Source: Candidatus Stahliibacteriota bacterium (GTDB taxonomy: Bacteria > Hydrothermota > Tepidihabitantia > B3-TA06). From it: a stretch of 15,695 nt of DNA. Numbering within the stretch: position 1 is the stretch's first letter; each line of letters opens with the position of its first letter. This document shows, in pieces, positions 13,476-15,695 of this stretch. A program made the position numbers and the translations under genes. The stretch is taken from positions 1-15,695 of the forward strand of contig DAOVCF010000021.1 in NCBI GenBank assembly GCA_030670165.1, read 5' to 3'. The notes beneath the pieces are model-generated. The model searched no databases, had not been told where the DNA came from, and was given only the letters and a program-made list of their open reading frames with translations.

Positions 13476-15363
13476 GTTGTTTGATTTCCTTCTTAAGGCG
13501 TTTAATCGCTTCGGACAGCGAAAACGCTCCCAGATCACCCTCACCGTGCCTTCGCATGGTAAGGGTACCTTCTTTAGCCTCTCGTGCGCCAAGCACGATC
13601 ATGTAGGGAACCTTCTCGGTCTCGAACTTACGTATCTTTGCACCTATCTTTTCAGCTGAAAAATCGGTTACCGTTCTGATCCCTTCATCTATAAGCTCGG
13701 CTGCCACCTCGGATGCGTATTCCGCAGCTGCATCTGTAACCGTGAGAACGGCTACCTGATACGGAGCGAGCCAGAGGGGAAAGTTCCCTTTGTAAAACTC
13801 TATCAAACCTCCCACGAAACGCTCCATGGCACCCAGTATCGCGCGATGGATCACCCTGACCTCGTGTTCTTGACCGTCTTCTCCCACATAGACCAATCCG
13901 AAGCGCTCTGGCAGGTTGAAATCGAACTGGATGGTCGATCCCTGCCATGGACGTCCCAGGGCATCTACGAGCTTTATATCGATCTTCGGCCCGTAGAACA
14001 CAGCCTCACCAGGCATTCTCTTGTATGGAACCTCATTGTCCTTAAGCACCTTCTCAAGAATTCCCTGCGCTTCTTCCCACTTTTCGGGTGTGCCTGCGTA
14101 CTTTCCCGGCTTCCCAGGTTCCCAGAGCGATAGCTCGACCTTGATATCCTTGTACCCGAACGCCCTGATCATATACAGGCAAAAGTCAAGGACACCGGCG
14201 ATCTCATCCGAAACCTGCTCGGGCGTGCAAAAGATGTGACCGTCGTCAATGGTGAAACCTCGCACGCGAAGCATACCGTGCAAAACGCCTGAACGCTCGT
14301 TGCGGTATACGGTGCCGAGCTCGGCATACCTTATGGGAAGCTCACGGTAGCTGTGCCTGGTAGCCTGATAAAGCATCATATGTCCGGGACAGTTCATGGG
14401 CTTGATGGCATACTCGTGGTCCTCGATAGTGGTAAAGAACATGTTTTTCTTGTAGTAATCGTAATGACCTGAAATCTTCCAGAGTTCTGCCCGAGCGATG
14501 TGAGGGGTGGATACCAGTTGGTAACCGCGTTTAATGTGTTCAGTGGTCCAGAAATCCTCGATAACACGACGGATAATGGCTCCCTTGGGTTTCCAAAGTA
14601 CAAGACCGGGACCCACCTCCTCGAATATCTCGTAAAGACCAAGCTGACGTCCCAGTACGCGGTGATCTGAAGCTCTGGCCTCCTCAAGACGAGCAAGATA
14701 GGCATCCAGTTCCTCTTGAGTAGGGAAGGATATACCGTAGATGCGCTGAAGCATCTGTTTCGTCTCGTCCCCACGCCAGTAAGCGCCCGCGACTGAGAGG
14801 AGCTTGAACGCGGCGATCTTGGAGGTATCGTCCAGATGCGGACCCCGGCATAGATCAAGGAAATCACCCTGTTCGTAGAGGCTCACCTCCTCGTCGGCGA
14901 TCTCTGAAAGCAGCTCAAGCTTGAGGTCTTCACCCACGAATCGGTAGTAGTGCTCAAGCTTTGCCTTTGGGAATAAACGACGCCGGATAGGCAAATCTTG
15001 TGCGGCAAGTCTCTGCATCTCCTTCTCGATCCTGCGAAGATCCTGCTCGGTAAATGGGTGATCCACCTGGAAGTCGTAGTAGAATCCCTCTTCGATCGGA
15101 GGACCAATAGCAAGCTTAGCACTAGGAAAGAGCCGTTTGACGGCGTGCGCCAAAAGATGCGAGGAGGAGTGCCAGAAGACCTTGCGTCCTTCCTCGTCGG
15201 AGAACGTAAGCCAGCGAATTTCGGCATCTTCCTTAAGTGATGTGGCAAGATCCACCGGCCTGCCGTTCACCACGGCGGCAAATGCCCCATCGGGGGCCAG
15301 ATCGCGAAGACGAACACCGTCTTCAACGTCACGAGCAACACCATCAAGCGTTACTTTAACCAT
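13468..15363 (-). CDS. thrS: Threonyl-tRNA synthetase
   Basis: 631 residues, close to the family norm (about 640). Domains in order: TGS domain (1-60); editing domain with HSSSHLLAHA (65-74) and CRGPH (172-176), whose His/Cys residues clear mischarged serine; class II catalytic core with the zinc Cys in NCPGHM (324-329), motif 2 YRNERSGVLHGMLRVRGF (353-370), DDGHIF (373-378) with the second zinc ligand, and VIHRAILG with the third; and a C-terminal anticodon-binding domain with PYMIVLGAREA. The residue before DDGH is Ile, where E. coli has Gln. The ATG at 15363 has no good Shine-Dalgarno sequence but lies seven bases after a -10 box. It heads the long - strand run and holds the infC ribosome binding site in its last codons. 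Confidence 0.96.
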   Translation of the reverse strand: MVKVTLDGVARDVEDGVRLRDLAPDGAFAAVVNGRPVDLATSLKEDAEIRWLTFSDEEGRKVFWHSSSHLLAHAVKRLFPSAKLAIGPPIEEGFYYDFQVDHPFTEQDLRRIEKEMQRLAAQDLPIRRRLFPKAKLEHYYRFVGEDLKLELLSEIADEEVSLYEQGDFLDLCRGPHLDDTSKIAAFKLLSVAGAYWRGDETKQMLQRIYGISFPTQEELDAYLARLEEARASDHRVLGRQLGLYEIFEEVGPGLVLWKPKGAIIRRVIEDFWTTEHIKRGYQLVSTPHIARAELWKISGHYDYYKKNMFFTTIEDHEYAIKPMNCPGHMMLYQATRHSYRELPIRYAELGTVYRNERSGVLHGMLRVRGFTIDDGHIFCTPEQVSDEIAGVLDFCLYMIRAFGYKDIKVELSLWEPGKPGKYAGTPEKWEEAQGILEKVLKDNEVPYKRMPGEAVFYGPKIDIKLVDALGRPWQGSTIQFDFNLPERFGLVYVGEDGQEHEVRVIHRAILGAMERFVGGLIEFYKGNFPLWLAPYQVAVLTVTDAAAEYASEVAAELIDEGIRTVTDFSAEKIGAKIRKFETEKVPYMIVLGAREAKEGTLTMRRHGEGDLGAFSLSEAIKRLKKEIKQRR

Positions 15364-15370
15364 TGTCGTA

Positions 15371-15398
15371 AGTTTACACGATCTAGGGCTTGTGTCAA
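15371..15398 (-). promoter_or_regulatory. Promoter of thrS, predicted leaderless
   Basis: On the - strand: TTGACA (15393-15398), a 16-base spacer, TAAACT (15371-15376), then seven bases to the thrS ATG. The hexamers and spacer length are identical to those before the DivIVA-like gene, and the bases after the -35 box also agree (CA.GCC.T). The predicted transcript begins within one or two bases of the start codon, so the mRNA would lack a ribosome binding site. Confidence 0.65.
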
Positions 15399-15401
15399 GC
15401 C
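15387..15401. promoter_or_regulatory. Palindrome over the thrS -35 box, possible operator
   Basis: A perfect inverted repeat: GGCTTG (15387-15392), TGT, CAAGCC (15396-15401). It covers the whole -35 hexamer of the thrS promoter, so a bound dimeric regulator would compete with RNA polymerase. The divIVA-side promoter keeps only the downstream arm in part (GGCC after TTGACACA), without the symmetry. No regulator gene is visible in the window. Confidence 0.4.
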
Positions 15402-15457
15402 AATTAAGTCCTTGAAGCTAAAGAGGATGCCTTCAAAATGAGGGGTTACGGCTTGCA

Positions 15458-15695
15458 ATGGGATCCAACGCCCTCTACTTTGGCATTGAACTCATTGCGG
15501 TTTATCACTTCCTCTCGCCCCGCCCGTGCCTTAGCGTGGACTTCTACGATGATGAACACGGCTACGTTGGCTGCGGGTGTGGATACGTGCTGTACTCAAA
15601 TACCCACGGCGAGAGCTGGTATAGTTTGGACAGCCTACCTGAGAAGAGGCTTCCTTGGGACGGCGTGGGGTTTCACATAGGCTCCATCCCCCGCG
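15458..15695 (+). CDS. BNR/Ycf48-like repeat protein, 3' end missing
   Basis: About 79 residues are visible in a frame that stays open to the window edge; an in-frame stop at 15419-15421 limits the upstream extent, and ATG 15458 is the only standard start. The segment LSVDFYDDEHGYVGCGCGYV is followed by LYSNTHGESWYSL, which matches the strand-turn-strand plan of BNR/Asp-box and Ycf48-type beta-propeller blades (F.D..hGya.G..g.v..t.hG.sW). Such proteins are usually exported, but no clear signal peptide is seen, so the true N-terminus is uncertain. GAGGGG lies 12 bases upstream. It is divergent from thrS with about 95 bases between starts. An overlapping frame from 15438 to 15680 looks like a shadow. 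Confidence 0.55.
   Translation, partial: MGSNALYFGIELIAVYHFLSPRPCLSVDFYDDEHGYVGCGCGYVLYSNTHGESWYSLDSLPEKRLPWDGVGFHIGSIPR

Noticed and set aside
13189..13659. 156-codon + strand frame opposite infC and the end of thrS
   Set aside because: It is antisense to conserved IF-3 and ThrRS motifs, and its own product shows no family features.
14394..14867. 157-codon - strand frame inside thrS
   Set aside because: It lies in another frame of a gene whose correct frame carries all ThrRS motifs.
15438..15680. 80-codon + strand frame at the right edge
   Set aside because: The overlapping frame from 15458 stays open to the edge and shows a BNR/Ycf48-like pattern; this one has none.
1..15695. CRISPR arrays, insertion sequences, tRNA or rRNA genes, phage genes
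   Set aside because: No regularly spaced repeats, transposase or integrase motifs, or RNA gene signatures were seen on either strand.

Overview
The window looks like a chromosomal piece of a Gram-negative-type bacterium, probably from an uncultured or deep-branching phylum. Two proteins have lipobox signal peptides, one secreted protein is BamD-like, and there are four envelope-type TPR proteins, all of which suggests a double-membrane cell. A DivIVA-like protein and a Thermus-type PyrE do not fit a typical proteobacterium. A WOR-3/Stahlbacteria- or FCB-like source is my guess from gene style and is not demonstrated. There are no mobile elements, CRISPR arrays, rRNA or tRNA genes. This is mostly core genome, and its unusual content lies mainly in expression signals.

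Left half, + strand (1-6699): the 3' end of a coiled-coil protein gene, a secreted TPR protein, a DivIVA-like coiled-coil protein, purine nucleoside phosphorylase, a TPR lipoprotein, a BamD-like secreted protein, nicotinate-nucleotide adenylyltransferase (nadD), and a small protein with a histone-H1-like Lys/Ala/Thr tail. Most neighbours overlap by 1 to 32 bases. The exceptions are the 110-base gap before the DivIVA-like gene, which holds a promoter-like sequence, and a 5-base gap before the BamD-like gene. A convergent spacer of about 170 bases (6700-6866) separates this run from the opposite one.

Right half, - strand (15363 down to 6867): thrS, infC, rpmI, rplT, pheS, then a TPR lipoprotein gene, pyrK, pyrD, pyrF and pyrE. 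This is the classic translation cluster joined head to tail with the late pyrimidine pathway, with very small gaps or overlaps except for about 90 bases after pheS. pheT is not next to pheS. At the far right a divergent + strand gene, probably a BNR/Ycf48-like repeat protein, runs off the window.

Three expression signals stand out. (1) infC has no ATG, GTG or TTG that would keep its conserved N-terminus. Its reading frame instead begins at an ATT codon 6 bases after GGAGG, and the nine-base Shine-Dalgarno match is embedded in the end of thrS. (2) The DivIVA-like gene and thrS share a nearly identical promoter, TTGACA-N16-TAAACT, with related bases just after the -35 box. In each the ATG lies only 6 or 7 bases after the -10 box, which predicts leaderless mRNAs. 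(3) A perfect 6-3-6 inverted repeat covers the thrS -35 box.

I found no convincing new multi-gene system. The most testable novelty is the leaderless promoter class, together with the infC start that a standard gene caller would miss.
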